Assembly (NCBI GenBank): GCA_019636845.1
Contig: JAHBWV010000001.1
Coordinates: 2,852,001 to 2,916,000, forward strand
Reading direction: 5' to 3'
From: Phycisphaeraceae bacterium
GTDB taxonomy: Bacteria > Planctomycetota > Phycisphaerae > Phycisphaerales > UBA1924
Length of the DNA stretch: 64,000 nt
The translations under genes and the position numbers were made by a program. Positions within the stretch are counted from its first letter, which is position 1; every line of letters begins with the position of its first letter. The notes below the pieces were generated by a model. The model worked only from the letters and a program-made list of their open reading frames with translations, ran no database searches and was not told the DNA's origin. Shown here piece after piece: positions 46,885 to 56,400 of this stretch.

Positions 46885-47142
46885 CTCCGATCACCTCCGC
46901 GATCGCGCACGAACAGCGTCCCCGAATCGACGCGCGACCGACGCCATCATTCGGGAGCGGATCCCTCCCATTTCGCCCTCGTTGCACACTCGAAAGCCGT
47001 CCCGCACACGCAAATGAAGGATATGGGCCCCCACCCACACAGGCGCGAAAGAACCCGAAGCCCACTCCCAATCACCCATCCCGTCAGGCCACACACCGCA
47101 CTCCCGTCCTGCCAAGGGCGGATTCCCATTGGAGGCCCAGCC

Positions 47143-48087
47143 ATGCCCTGCATCACTCGTTGCATCGTTCGGAGCGCCCTCGTTCTCACGCTGGTGGGCG
47201 GCGCAGCAGTCGCCGTTGCCGGTCCGCAGCGGGTCGCTGCGGCGTTCCAGCAGACCAAGCAGAAGATCAACTCAAGCATCGACCAGCACATCGCAGACCC
47301 CGTCGCCCTCCGCGCCCAGCTCCGCGACCTCGAAGGCAAGTACCCCCAGCGGATCGCCGATGTCCGGGGCGACCTCGCCGAAGTCGACGCGCAGCTCTCC
47401 CAACTCACCAGAGAACTGGCCGTCAGCCAGCGGGTCGTCGCCCTCGCAGACGACGATCTCGTCAAGGTGCAGGGGCTCCTCGCCCGCGCCGAAGAGGCAC
47501 GCGCCCAGAACGTCGGCCATGTCATCCGTGTCCGCATGGAGCACGAGTCGCTCGACCTCGAGCAGGCCTACGCCAAGGCAAACTCCATCAGCCAGTCCCG
47601 CTCCGCATACGCCGCCCGGGCCGCTGATATCGAGCGAGACCTCGGCTACCTCACCCAACAGCGAGACCGCCTCACCTCGTTCCTCTCACAGCTCGAAACC
47701 GAGCGCGCCGACTTCCAGTCCCAGCTCTGGTCGCTGGACCGCCAGGTCGATGCGATCGCCCGAAACGACCGCATGATCGAGCTCATGTCCAAGCGCCAGC
47801 AGACCCTCGACAAGATCAGCCGATACGAGGTCGCCTCGCTCGACCAGTTCAATGTCAAGGTCGCCGACATCCGCGCCCGACAGGAAGCCGAGCTCCAGTC
47901 GCTCGCCCTCCGCTCCGGCACCACCAGCTACGAGCAGCGCGCCAAGCACCAGCTCGACGTCGAGGCCTCGCGTCCGGGACTCCTCCAGCCCAGCCGCATC
48001 GAGATCCAGCCCCCGGTGCTCGAGATCCGTCCCGAGCCCTCAAACCAGCCCAAGGTCGATGCCAACCAGATCGCCCGCAGAGACTAA
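47143..48087 (+). CDS. Secreted coiled-coil protein
   Basis: 314 residues, ATG with GGAGG 7 nt upstream. A signal peptide (~1-30, ending AAVAVAG) precedes a long helical region (~30-240) with heptad-like spacing, for example RAQLRDLEGKYPQRI and LTRELAVSQRVVALADDD. A second helical part reaches ~280, and the tail is proline-rich (IQPPVLEIRPEPSNQP). I do not recognise the family. The terminator at 48136-48177 follows it, so it is probably a single-gene unit. It may be an envelope spacer or structural protein. Confidence 0.65.
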   Translation: MPCITRCIVRSALVLTLVGGAAVAVAGPQRVAAAFQQTKQKINSSIDQHIADPVALRAQLRDLEGKYPQRIADVRGDLAEVDAQLSQLTRELAVSQRVVALADDDLVKVQGLLARAEEARAQNVGHVIRVRMEHESLDLEQAYAKANSISQSRSAYAARAADIERDLGYLTQQRDRLTSFLSQLETERADFQSQLWSLDRQVDAIARNDRMIELMSKRQQTLDKISRYEVASLDQFNVKVADIRARQEAELQSLALRSGTTSYEQRAKHQLDVEASRPGLLQPSRIEIQPPVLEIRPEPSNQPKVDANQIARRD

Positions 48088-48135
48088 ATGGCCGTCCCGG
48101 GCCTCAACCTGAAGGCCGCGGAACAACCTCCGCTT

Positions 48136-48177
48136 GCCGCACGTGCCACCCCGATGGCACGTGCGGCTTTCTCTTTC
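48136..48177 (+). terminator. Rho-independent terminator
   Basis: A perfect 13-bp stem (gccgcacgtgcca / tggcacgtgcggc) with a 6-nt loop, followed directly by TTTCTCTTTC. It ends the secreted coiled-coil gene and separates it from mreBCD. Confidence 0.92.
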
Positions 48178-48346
48178 CCCGCGACCTCGCCCCCAATACA
48201 GTTGTCGGGATATGGAAGGGATATGTGGCCAAACGCACGAATGGCCGATAATCTGAGGGCCAGCGGGATCGGGCGGCAGGACGGCTGCCCGGCCGTTCGG
48301 TAGGACTTTGCTCCGGACGATGCTCCGGCGACTGGAAGATCAGCCC

Positions 48347-49396
48347 ATGTGGATGGACCGAATCATGGGACTGTTCAGTGTCGATATGGGCATCGACCTG
48401 GGCACGTGCAACACGCTCGTCTCCGTCAGGGGACAGGGCATCGTTCTCAATGAACCCTCCGTCGTCGCCGTCAAAAAGGGCACCAACCAGGTGCTCAAGG
48501 ACGGCCAGGCCGTCGGCTGGATGGCCAAGGAGATGCTGGGCAAGACCCCCGGTTCCATCACCGCCATCCGTCCCCTCAAAGACGGCGTGATCTCCGACTT
48601 CGAGATCACCGAGGCGATGCTCAAGTACTTCATCAACAAGGTCAACGGAAAGTCGCGCATCTTCGGCCCGCGCGTCGTCATCTCCATCCCCTCCGGCATC
48701 ACCGCCGTCGAGAAACGCGCTGTCTTCGATTCCTCCATGCGCGCCGGTGCCCGCATGACCTATCTCATCGAAGAGCCACTCGCCGCCGCCATCGGAGCCG
48801 GACTCCCAGTCGCCGAAGCGACCGCGTCCATGATCGTCGATATCGGGGGAGGCACCACCGAGGTCGCCATCCTCTCCCTCGCCGATATCGCCGTCTGCGA
48901 GTCCGTCCGCGTCGCCGGAGACGACCTCGACGAGGCCATCATCAACCACATGAAACGCGCGTACAACATGATGATCGGCGAGCAGTCCGCCGAACGCATC
49001 AAGATCGAGATCGGCTCCGCCGCACCCGCGGGCGAGCCCGCCTCCATGGAAGTCCGAGGTCGAGACATGATCTCCGGCCTCCCGCGCAAAACCGTCATCA
49101 CCTCCGACGAAGTCCGCGAAGCCCTCAGCGAGCCCGTCGCCGCCATCACCGAAGCCGTCACACGCACCCTCGAAAGGGCAGAGCCCGAACTCGCCGCCGA
49201 CCTCGTTGAGAACGGCATCGCCCTCGCCGGAGGCGGCGCGCTCCTCAGAGGCCTCGACAAGGTCCTCTCAAAGGCCACAGGCCTCGGTGTACGCCTCGCC
49301 GACGACCCGCTCACCTGCGTCGCACGCGGCACATGCATCTTCCTGGAAAATTTCGAGGAGTGGAAGGACACCCTCGAAAACGACGTCTCAATCTAA
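48347..49396 (+). CDS. mreB: Rod shape-determining protein MreB
   Basis: 349 residues. I chose the ATG with GGAAGA upstream; an ATG two codons later is also possible. It has the actin-like fold motifs: MGIDLGTCNTLV (phosphate 1), VDIGGGTTEVAI (phosphate 2) and IALAGGGALLRGLD. It forms membrane-bound filaments that guide lateral cell-wall synthesis. It is the first gene of an mreBCD cluster. RodA and PBP2 genes, often adjacent, are not seen. Confidence 0.97.
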   Translation: MWMDRIMGLFSVDMGIDLGTCNTLVSVRGQGIVLNEPSVVAVKKGTNQVLKDGQAVGWMAKEMLGKTPGSITAIRPLKDGVISDFEITEAMLKYFINKVNGKSRIFGPRVVISIPSGITAVEKRAVFDSSMRAGARMTYLIEEPLAAAIGAGLPVAEATASMIVDIGGGTTEVAILSLADIAVCESVRVAGDDLDEAIINHMKRAYNMMIGEQSAERIKIEIGSAAPAGEPASMEVRGRDMISGLPRKTVITSDEVREALSEPVAAITEAVTRTLERAEPELAADLVENGIALAGGGALLRGLDKVLSKATGLGVRLADDPLTCVARGTCIFLENFEEWKDTLENDVSI

Positions 49397-49441
49397 CCTC
49401 ACACCGATCCCCCACGTCCACCTCCCAACCCACCCATCCGC

Positions 49442-50317
49442 ATGGCGCACATGACGCACCAGACCAAACCGTCGAGGCGCCTGCTCGCCGGGTCGATCTT
49501 GGTCCTGCTCGTCATGGGCCTCCTCCCCATCCGTCTCACCGCCTGGGCCGGCTGGTTCGGCGACCTCCTCACAACCCTCACCGCACCCGTCAGCGACCCC
49601 GCCGCACGCATCTCTCGATGGCTCTCACCCGCCGCACCGCGCACCGCGCAGCCCGAGCAAATCCGCCTCCTCGAACGCGAACGCGAGGAACTCCTCCGGC
49701 TCTACCGCCTCGAACGCGAAGAGGTCACACGGCTCAGAACCCTCATCGCCGACCTCCAGGCAGGCGCCGCGCTCTACCCCGAAGCCAAGGTCCGCCAACT
49801 CCTCGCACCCGTCATCGCCTCATCGAGCGATCGCTCCAGCACCGTGATCCGCGTCCGCGCGGGGCGATCCTCCGGCGTCGATCGCGGCAGCGTCGCCACC
49901 ACCGCCGGCGTGCAACTCGTCGGGCGAGTACAAAGCGTCTCCGAACGCATCTGCGACATCGTCCCCATCACCGACGCCGGCGCGGGACCGATCACCGGCA
50001 TGATCCTTCTCGACGCAACCAGCGCCGGCCCCACCTGCCTGCTCAAACCCACCGGCACGGGAACCCTCTCAGGCCCCGTCGAGGACATGACTGGCATCGC
50101 GCCGCGCCGCGGGATCGAACCCGGCATGCGGATCCTCTTGCAGGACCCAACCTGGCCGAGAGCCGCTCAGATGCTGCTCATCGGCATCGTCGAGTCCGCC
50201 GAGCCAGCCCCCAACCAGCCCCTGAGAACCGTCGTAACCGTCCGCCCGACCCTGCGACTCGATCGCGTCGGCGAGATCGTGCTCAGAACCTCTCCCGGTG
50301 GGGAGGACAGACCATGA
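49442..50317 (+). CDS. mreC: Rod shape-determining protein MreC
   Basis: 291 residues. One transmembrane helix (~13-33), a coiled coil (~70-105), and a periplasmic two-barrel domain with the usual VIASSSDRSSTVIRVRAGR-like core and a ...GVQLVGRVQSV... strand. It links MreB in the cytoplasm to the wall-synthesis enzymes outside the membrane. Its stop overlaps the mreD start by 4 nt. Confidence 0.92.
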   Translation: MAHMTHQTKPSRRLLAGSILVLLVMGLLPIRLTAWAGWFGDLLTTLTAPVSDPAARISRWLSPAAPRTAQPEQIRLLEREREELLRLYRLEREEVTRLRTLIADLQAGAALYPEAKVRQLLAPVIASSSDRSSTVIRVRAGRSSGVDRGSVATTAGVQLVGRVQSVSERICDIVPITDAGAGPITGMILLDATSAGPTCLLKPTGTGTLSGPVEDMTGIAPRRGIEPGMRILLQDPTWPRAAQMLLIGIVESAEPAPNQPLRTVVTVRPTLRLDRVGEIVLRTSPGGEDRP

Positions 50318-50883
50318 GATGGCTCATGTTCGTCCTCGTCGCGTGGGTCATGCTCGGGCTTGAAACAGGCCTGAAGCCCGCGCTCCAACTCGGACCCACA
50401 CCCATCGCCCCAAGCTTCGTCCTCCCCCTCGCCGTCGTCATCGCCATGTTCGCCTCTTCATCCGCCTCCCTCTGGGCATGCCTCCTCCTCGGGCTCATGG
50501 TCGATCTCACCTGGAAAATCCCACGCACAGACTTCGGCACCGCCACCATGATCGGCCCATACGCACTCGGTTACCTCCTCGCAGGCCAACTCGTCCTCAC
50601 GCTCCGCGGCATCATGATGCGCCGCAACCCGCTCAGCGTCGCGTTCCTCTCCGCATGCGCCGCCGCCGTCGCCAACGTCGTCGTCGTCGCCATCATCACC
50701 CTGCACACCGCCTTCTACACCGAACCCATCGAGTGGAGCGCGCCCCAGCAACTCCTCGCTCGCCTCTCCTCCGCCCTCTACACAGGTGTCATCGGCCTCG
50801 TGCTCGCGCCCGTGTTGCTCTTCGTCGCGCCCTTCATGGGGCTCCAGACGCCCGGCACACGCCGATACGTCAAACGCGGCTGA
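50314..50883 (+). CDS. mreD: Rod shape-determining protein MreD
   Basis: 189 residues, about five transmembrane helices (for example WLMFVLVAWVMLGLE, VLPLAVVIAMFA, VAFLSACAAAVAN). The ATG overlaps the mreC stop (ATGA) and has GGGAGG upstream. Sequence similarity in this family is low; the identification rests on size, topology and position after mreBC. It ends convergently with the HAD gene, 72 nt away. Confidence 0.88.
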   Translation: MRWLMFVLVAWVMLGLETGLKPALQLGPTPIAPSFVLPLAVVIAMFASSSASLWACLLLGLMVDLTWKIPRTDFGTATMIGPYALGYLLAGQLVLTLRGIMMRRNPLSVAFLSACAAAVANVVVVAIITLHTAFYTEPIEWSAPQQLLARLSSALYTGVIGLVLAPVLLFVAPFMGLQTPGTRRYVKRG

Positions 50884-50955
50884 TCGGCCGGCTGCCGGCT
50901 CCAGTTCCCGGACAGCCCGCAAAACGCCTCCCACGCACCGCTCACACGCTCTGGG

Positions 50956-51651
50956 TCAGCGCGTCTCAATCGCGCGACAGAGAACCGACCTCAACAACCC
51001 CTCATCCACATCCCGAAGCCGCGGCACAACAACTGTTGCTCTCTCAAGCCGCACAGCACTCACCGTCTGCGCCACACCGAGCACGGCCATCCCCGCGCCG
51101 ATCGCCGCCTCAACCCCTCGGGGCGTGTCCTCGATCGCCACACAACCCGCCGGCTCAACCCCCAGCCGCGCCGCCGTGAGCAAATACCCCTCAGGATCCG
51201 GCTTCGATCGCGCCACATCCTCCACCGCAACGATCGTCCGTACCCGCTGCAACAAGTCATGCTTCGTAAGCGCCGCCTCGATCTCGACACGCCGCGCCGC
51301 GCTGCACACCGCCAGCGGCACCACCCCGCACAGCCGATGAATCAGCGTCACCGCCCCCGCCACCAGCGGAACCTCGCCCGCAAGCACCAGCCGCTCATAC
51401 ACCTCGTTCTTCGTGCGCCTCACCCGCTCGAGCGCATCCCCATCGAGCAACACGCCCCGGTCCGCCGCGACCTGCACGTAGCAGTCAACATCCGGCAACC
51501 CCACCCACCTGGCCAGAAACTCCTCCACAGGAAGATCGATCCCCGCCGCCGCCAGCCCCTCGCGCGTGGCAAGCCCGTGGATCGGCTCCGAATCAACGAG
51601 CGTCCCGTCAAAGTCGAATATCACAGCCCTGAGAGAATGGGGTTGAGTCAC
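50956..51651 (-). CDS. HAD-superfamily phosphatase
   Basis: 231 residues. It has the HAD motifs: I IFDFDGTLVDSEP (nucleophile Asp), II AVCSAARR, III/IV SKPDPEGYL and AIEDTPRGVEAA. The subfamily with a helical cap (IA) includes beta-phosphoglucomutases and phosphoglycolate-type phosphatases. The substrate is not clear. I chose a GTG near VTQPHSLRA because upstream residues would overlap the divergent promoter; there is no strong ribosome site, so the start is tentative. Confidence 0.85.
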   Translation of the reverse strand: MTQPHSLRAVIFDFDGTLVDSEPIHGLATREGLAAAGIDLPVEEFLARWVGLPDVDCYVQVAADRGVLLDGDALERVRRTKNEVYERLVLAGEVPLVAGAVTLIHRLCGVVPLAVCSAARRVEIEAALTKHDLLQRVRTIVAVEDVARSKPDPEGYLLTAARLGVEPAGCVAIEDTPRGVEAAIGAGMAVLGVAQTVSAVRLERATVVVPRLRDVDEGLLRSVLCRAIETR

Positions 51652-51702
51652 GTGCCAAGCGTAGCGGCAGTGCCGCAGCCGAATCCCGTACACTCACACA
51701 CG

Positions 51703-52944
51703 ATGAGACACGCAATCCTCTTCGATCTCGACGCCACGACCGACGCCTCCCCCGTGCCCTTCGCGGGACCGGCGATCCTCTCTCCGCTCACCGACCTTCG
51801 CGCCGCCTTTGACGTGCGCACCGGCGCCCTGACCACACTCGAACGCCTTTCTGCATCCTTCCACGTCGCCGGCGCGATCGTGCCGCAAGCCATCGCGCCC
51901 CTCACACGCGAGCGCCACACCTTCCCCGTCAACACCGGGCTCTCCCTCCCACACGACTCCCCCGACGACATCCTCCTCCTCAACGCCCGCTGCCCCCTTC
52001 CGATCTCCGAGGCCACACATCTCGCGCCCGGCGCAGCCATCGTCGAGCGCGCAACCGGACACCTCATCGCGTGGCGCACCACGATCGACAAGGCCCGCGC
52101 CATCGCGAACGCCCACACCATAAAGCCCGACGCCGTCAGCGTCGTCGATCGGCGCGTCCTCCTCACCAGACCCTGGCACATCCGCACGCTCCGCGATGCC
52201 TGCATCGCGACGGATCTCAACATCCTCGCCGACTCACCCACCGCCATCCCCGCTGGCGTCACACCCATCGGCGCCCACCCGATCCACATCGATCCCTCCG
52301 CCCGCGTCTACCCGACCGTCGTTCTCGATGCCGAGCAAGGCCCCATCTGGATCGGCCCGCACGCCGTCGTACGCCCCGGCTCCACCCTCATCGGACCGTG
52401 CGCCATCGGCGAGCACTCAACCGTCCTCGACCGCTCACTCATCAAGGGGCAGACCGCCATCGGGCCACACTGCAAAGTCGCCGGCGAAGTCGGCGGCACA
52501 ATTCTCCAGGGATTCTCAAACAAAGCCCATGACGGACACCTCGGCGACTCGTGGCTCGGCGAGTGGGTCAACCTCGGCGCGGGCACGACCAACTCAAACC
52601 TCCTCAACACCTACGGCGAAGTCATCGCCAAGCCGACGCCCGGAGCCTCCAACGAACGCACCGGCGAGACCTTCCTCGGCGCGATCATCGGAGATCACGT
52701 CAAGATGGCCATCTGCACCCGCATCATGACCGGCTCCATCGTCGGCACCGGCACCATGTGGGCCGCGACGAAACCCGTCAGCGGCACAATCCCACCCTTC
52801 ACGTGGGCTACCGACGCGGGCGAGAAACCTTACCGCTTCGACAAGTTCATGGAAGTGGCCCGTGCCGCGATGATGCGACGAAAGATCGAACCGAGCGTGG
52901 CGTGCGAAGCCAGACTCAAGGCACTCAACGCGGAGGGCCGCTGA
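51703..52944 (+). CDS. Alternative GlmU-type nucleotidyltransferase/acetyltransferase
   Basis: 413 residues. The N-terminal ~195 residues are a divergent nucleotidyltransferase-like domain (AILFDLDATTDASPVP..., LLLNARCPLPIS). Residues ~205-385 form a left-handed beta-helix with hexapeptide-like repeats (IHIDPSARVYPTVVLD, IGPHAVVRPGSTLIGPCAIG). This layout matches the alternative bacterial GlmU family (TIGR03991), which may make UDP-GlcNAc. The last residues (ALNAEGR) and the stop are encoded inside the left inverted repeat at 52924-52956, so the natural C-terminus may have been changed by an insertion. Confidence 0.8.
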   Translation: MRHAILFDLDATTDASPVPFAGPAILSPLTDLRAAFDVRTGALTTLERLSASFHVAGAIVPQAIAPLTRERHTFPVNTGLSLPHDSPDDILLLNARCPLPISEATHLAPGAAIVERATGHLIAWRTTIDKARAIANAHTIKPDAVSVVDRRVLLTRPWHIRTLRDACIATDLNILADSPTAIPAGVTPIGAHPIHIDPSARVYPTVVLDAEQGPIWIGPHAVVRPGSTLIGPCAIGEHSTVLDRSLIKGQTAIGPHCKVAGEVGGTILQGFSNKAHDGHLGDSWLGEWVNLGAGTTNSNLLNTYGEVIAKPTPGASNERTGETFLGAIIGDHVKMAICTRIMTGSIVGTGTMWAATKPVSGTIPPFTWATDAGEKPYRFDKFMEVARAAMMRRKIEPSVACEARLKALNAEGR

Positions 52945-52956
52945 GGACCGCGGAGG
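52924..52956 (+). repeat. Left inverted repeat flanking the GxxExxY gene
   Basis: A 33-nt sequence (ctcaacgcggagggcc at its left end) whose reverse complement matches 53372-53404 at 30 of 33 positions. It contains the stop codon (52942-52944) of the alternative glmU gene. Confidence 0.88.
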
Positions 52957-52981
52957 AAGGCACGGGAGGGTGGAGGATCAG

Positions 52982-53422
52982 ATGGCCAGCGCACTTGAGC
53001 ACGAGGACCTTAGCGAGCGGATCATCGGCGCGGCGATCAAGGTCCACCGCGCGCTCGGCCCCGGACTCCTGGAGAGCGCGTACGAGGCATGTGTCGTCCA
53101 TGAACTCGTGAAGTCGGGCCTTCGCGTCGCTCGTCAGGTTGATATCCCGATTATGTACGATTCCTTACGACTTGAGTCCGGATTCCGGATGGACATGCTT
53201 GTTGAAGACTGCGTCGTCGTCGAACTCAAGAGCATCGACAAGCTCGCTCCGATACACGAGGCCCAGTTGATGACGTATCTTCGCCTCAGCCGGAAGCCCG
53301 TGGGACTCTTGATCAACTTCAACGTGACGCGCCTGATCGACGGTGTGGTCCGCCGCGCCATGACCCATCCCTCTCCGCGGCCCTCCGCGGCCCTCCGCGT
53401 TGAGAAGGATCCGTCTTCATGA
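52982..53422 (+). CDS. GxxExxY protein (PD-(D/E)xK nuclease-like)
   Basis: 146 residues. I chose the ATG with GGAGGA 4 nt upstream; a GTG at 52970 is possible. The signature GxxExxY is G28-LL-E31-SA-Y34. The later part has the arrangement of a PD-(D/E)xK nuclease: Asp71 in FRMDMLV, then E81-L-K83 in VVVELKS (the Pfam PDDEXK_3 family). The last ~20 residues (SPRPSAALRVEK...) are encoded by the right inverted repeat and the adjoining tandem repeats of ccctccgcgg. The stop overlaps the polA start by 4 nt. Function in the family is unknown; DNA binding or cleavage is suggested by the fold. Confidence 0.85.
   Translation: MASALEHEDLSERIIGAAIKVHRALGPGLLESAYEACVVHELVKSGLRVARQVDIPIMYDSLRLESGFRMDMLVEDCVVVELKSIDKLAPIHEAQLMTYLRLSRKPVGLLINFNVTRLIDGVVRRAMTHPSPRPSAALRVEKDPSS
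53372..53404 (-). repeat. Right inverted repeat flanking the GxxExxY gene
   Basis: The partner of 52924-52956 in opposite orientation. It includes three tandem near-copies of the 10-mer ccctccgcgg (53371-53400), which differ from the left arm at three positions. It encodes part of the C-terminus of the GxxExxY protein and ends 14 nt before the polA start codon. Confidence 0.88.
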
Positions 53423-56400
53423 AAACCCTCTACCTCATCGACGGCTACGCCCAGTTCTTCCGCGCCTACCACGCCATCCGTACGCCCATGACCAGCCCCG
53501 TCACCAAAGAGCCGACAAACATGACCTTCGGCTTCATCGGCATGCTCTTCAAACTCCTCAGAGGCGAAGGAAACCTCGGCGGCTCACCCGACTTCATCGC
53601 CCTCACGCTCGATGTCTCAGGCGACCGCGGCACCTTCCGCTCGCAGATCTATCCCGAATACAAGGCCCAGCGACCCGATCCTCCCGAAGACCTCTTCCCG
53701 CAGGTCGACCGCTGCCTGAAAATGCTCGAGTCGATCGGCATGCCGATCCTCGGCGCGGAGGGGTTCGAGGCCGACGATGTGATCGCCACGCTCGTCACCA
53801 AGCTGCGGGCAAAGCACCCGGACCTCAAGATCCGCATCATCTCCAAGGACAAGGACCTCAAGCAACTGCTCCGCGATGAAGGCCCTGGAGAGCCGGGCGT
53901 CGAGCTGTACGACGTCCACACGGATCTGGTAATCACGGAGAAAGTCCTGCGGGAAGAGACCGGCATCTCGCCCGCACAGGTCATCGACATGCTCACCCTC
54001 ATGGGCGACACGGTGGACAATGTCCCCGGCGTTGACGGCGTCGGCCCCAAGACCGCCGCGCAACTCATCGCCCAATACGGCACGCTCGATGCGCTCATCG
54101 CCGATGCCGCGAATATCAAGGGCAAACGCGGCGAGAACATCCGGGCCGCGATCCCGAACATGCCGCTCTCGAAGCAACTGGTCACGCTCCGCGCGGATGT
54201 CCCGACAGACCTGGATCTCGAACGCGCCCGAACACACACATTGGCGCTGGCCAACATCGGACCAGTTCTGAAGGAACTCGGCTTCAACCGCTACCAGACC
54301 GACCTCGCCAACCTCATGGGCGTGCCCCCCCCGGTCATGATCCCCTCGCTCGACGGCCCAAAGGCCGCGCCGAGCCGCGCACCATCCAGGCAACCCAGGC
54401 CCGACGAGTCCGGCGGCCTCTTCGGTGCCACGCCATCATCGCAGGACGAAGCACCAAAGCAGTCAAAGACACCATCGAAACCAGCAGCCGACGCCCCACC
54501 CCCTGTCGGCGGCCTCTTCGACTTCCCCGCATCGGCCCCCACGCTCTCTCGCCCCCCCACCGCCGGATACCTCTGCATCCGCACCCAAAGAGAACTTGAT
54601 GCGCTCGTGAAGCGCCTCAGTGATGCACCGATCTTCGCGATCGACACCGAGACCACATCGCTCTCGCCGCGTCAGGCGAAACTCTGCGGCATCTCCATCG
54701 CGATCGAGCCCAATGCCGCGTGGTATATCCCCGTGCGTTCGCCGACACCCACCGACCACCTCGATGAAATGACAGTTCTCGCCGCGCTCCGGCCGCTGCT
54801 GGAAGATCCGGCAAAGCCCAAACTCGGGCACAACCTCAAGTACGACCTGCTCGTGCTGCGCAATGCAGGCGTCGAACTCCGCGGGCTGACACACCCCGAT
54901 TCCTGCGACTCCATGGTCGCGAGTTACCTGATCGACGCCTCACGCTCGTCGCACTCCTTGGATGCGTTGTCGCTTGCGCTCCTCAACCACACCAACATCT
55001 CGATCAGCGAACTCATCGGTACGGGCAAGGATCAGCGGACGTTTGACACCGTGCCCGTGGACCTCGCAACGGAGTACGCCGCGGAAGATGCGGATGTATC
55101 GCTCCGCCTCGCCCACACGATGCAGCCGCATTTGAAGGCGATGGGCCTGACCGACCTGATGCAGAAACTGGAAATGCCCCTCGTCGAAGCCCTCGCCGAA
55201 CTGGAGTGGAACGGCATCACGGTCGATGGCGATGAATTGGAGCGCCAGCGCGGCCGCCTCCAGACCCGCATCGACGAGCTCGCGAAACAGCTCCAGAAAG
55301 CCGCGATGGACACGATCGGCCGAGGGTTCAATCCCGACTCGCCCAAGCAGCTCGCGGGCGTCCTCTTCAACAAGCCGGACGATGAAGAGCCGGGACTGGG
55401 CCTGAAGGTGGTGAAGCGCACCAAGACCGGCGCATCCACCGACATCGAAGTACTGGAAAAGCTCGCGGCCGATCCCGAAATCACGACGCCGATCCCCTCC
55501 CTCATCGTTGAGTATCGCCAACTCACGAAGCTGGTGAGCACGTACCTGGTCGCGCTGAAGGAAGCCATCCTGCCGGAAACAGGGCGCGTCCACGCGAGTT
55601 TCCACCAGACGGTCGCCGCGACAGGGCGGCTCGCCTCCAGCGATCCGAACCTTCAGAACATCCCGATCCGCACCGATGTCGGGCGCGAGATCCGCAAGGC
55701 CTTCATCGCCCCGCCCGGGCGCCTCCTCCTCACCGCCGACTACTCGCAGATCGAGCTCCGCCTGCTCGCACACCTGTCGCAGGATCCCGGCCTGATCGAT
55801 GCCTTCACGCGCGGCGAGGACATCCACACGCAGGTCGCGGCACAGATCCACAACATCCCGATCAAGGAAGTCACCAAAGACCAACGCTCCGGCGCGAAGA
55901 TGGTCAACTTCGGCATCGTCTACGGCATCACCGCGTTCGGGCTCGCCCGGCGGCTCAACATCGGCAACACCGAAGCCGCGGAGATCATCGACGGATACAA
56001 GCGTCGCTTCGCCGGGATCACGACATTTCTCGAAGAGTGCATCGCCCAGGCCCGCACGCACGGATATGTCGAGACGATGATGAAGCGCCGGCGCCCCATC
56101 CCCGACATCGATTCGACGAACCCCTCGCGCAAGGCCTTCGCCGAGCGGACCGCGATCAACTCGGTCGTCCAGGGCTCCGCGGCGGACCTCATCAAGCTCG
56201 CGATGGTCGACCTTCACGCCCGCCTCAGCCCCCACGCCGCACACCTCCGAGGCGGCAAGCCACCGGAAGTGCCGGGGACGCTCATGCTGCTTCAGATTCA
56301 CGATGAACTGGTCTTTGAGGTGCCGCGTGAGGAGGGCGAGCGAGCCCGCACATTCATCAAGCAGCGAATGGAATCCGCGATGACGCTCTCCGTGCCGCTG

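Larger units (their letters stand above)
52924..53404 (+). mobile_element. Compact GxxExxY cassette bounded by inverted repeats
   Basis: Inverted repeats of 33 nt (30/33 identical) bound a unit of 481 nt with the GxxExxY reading frame filling nearly all of it. The unit lies between alternative glmU and polA, whose open reading frames run up to or into its ends. There is no transposase. A weak direct AAGG repeat lies outside both ends (52918-52921 and 53405-53408), too short and offset to be called a target duplication. I infer a mobile or formerly mobile cassette from structure only. Confidence 0.6.

Noticed and set aside
52918..53408. AAGG direct repeat outside both ends of the inverted-repeat cassette as a target duplication
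   Set aside because: Only 4 nt match and the left copy is offset by two bases from the repeat end, so chance is a sufficient explanation.
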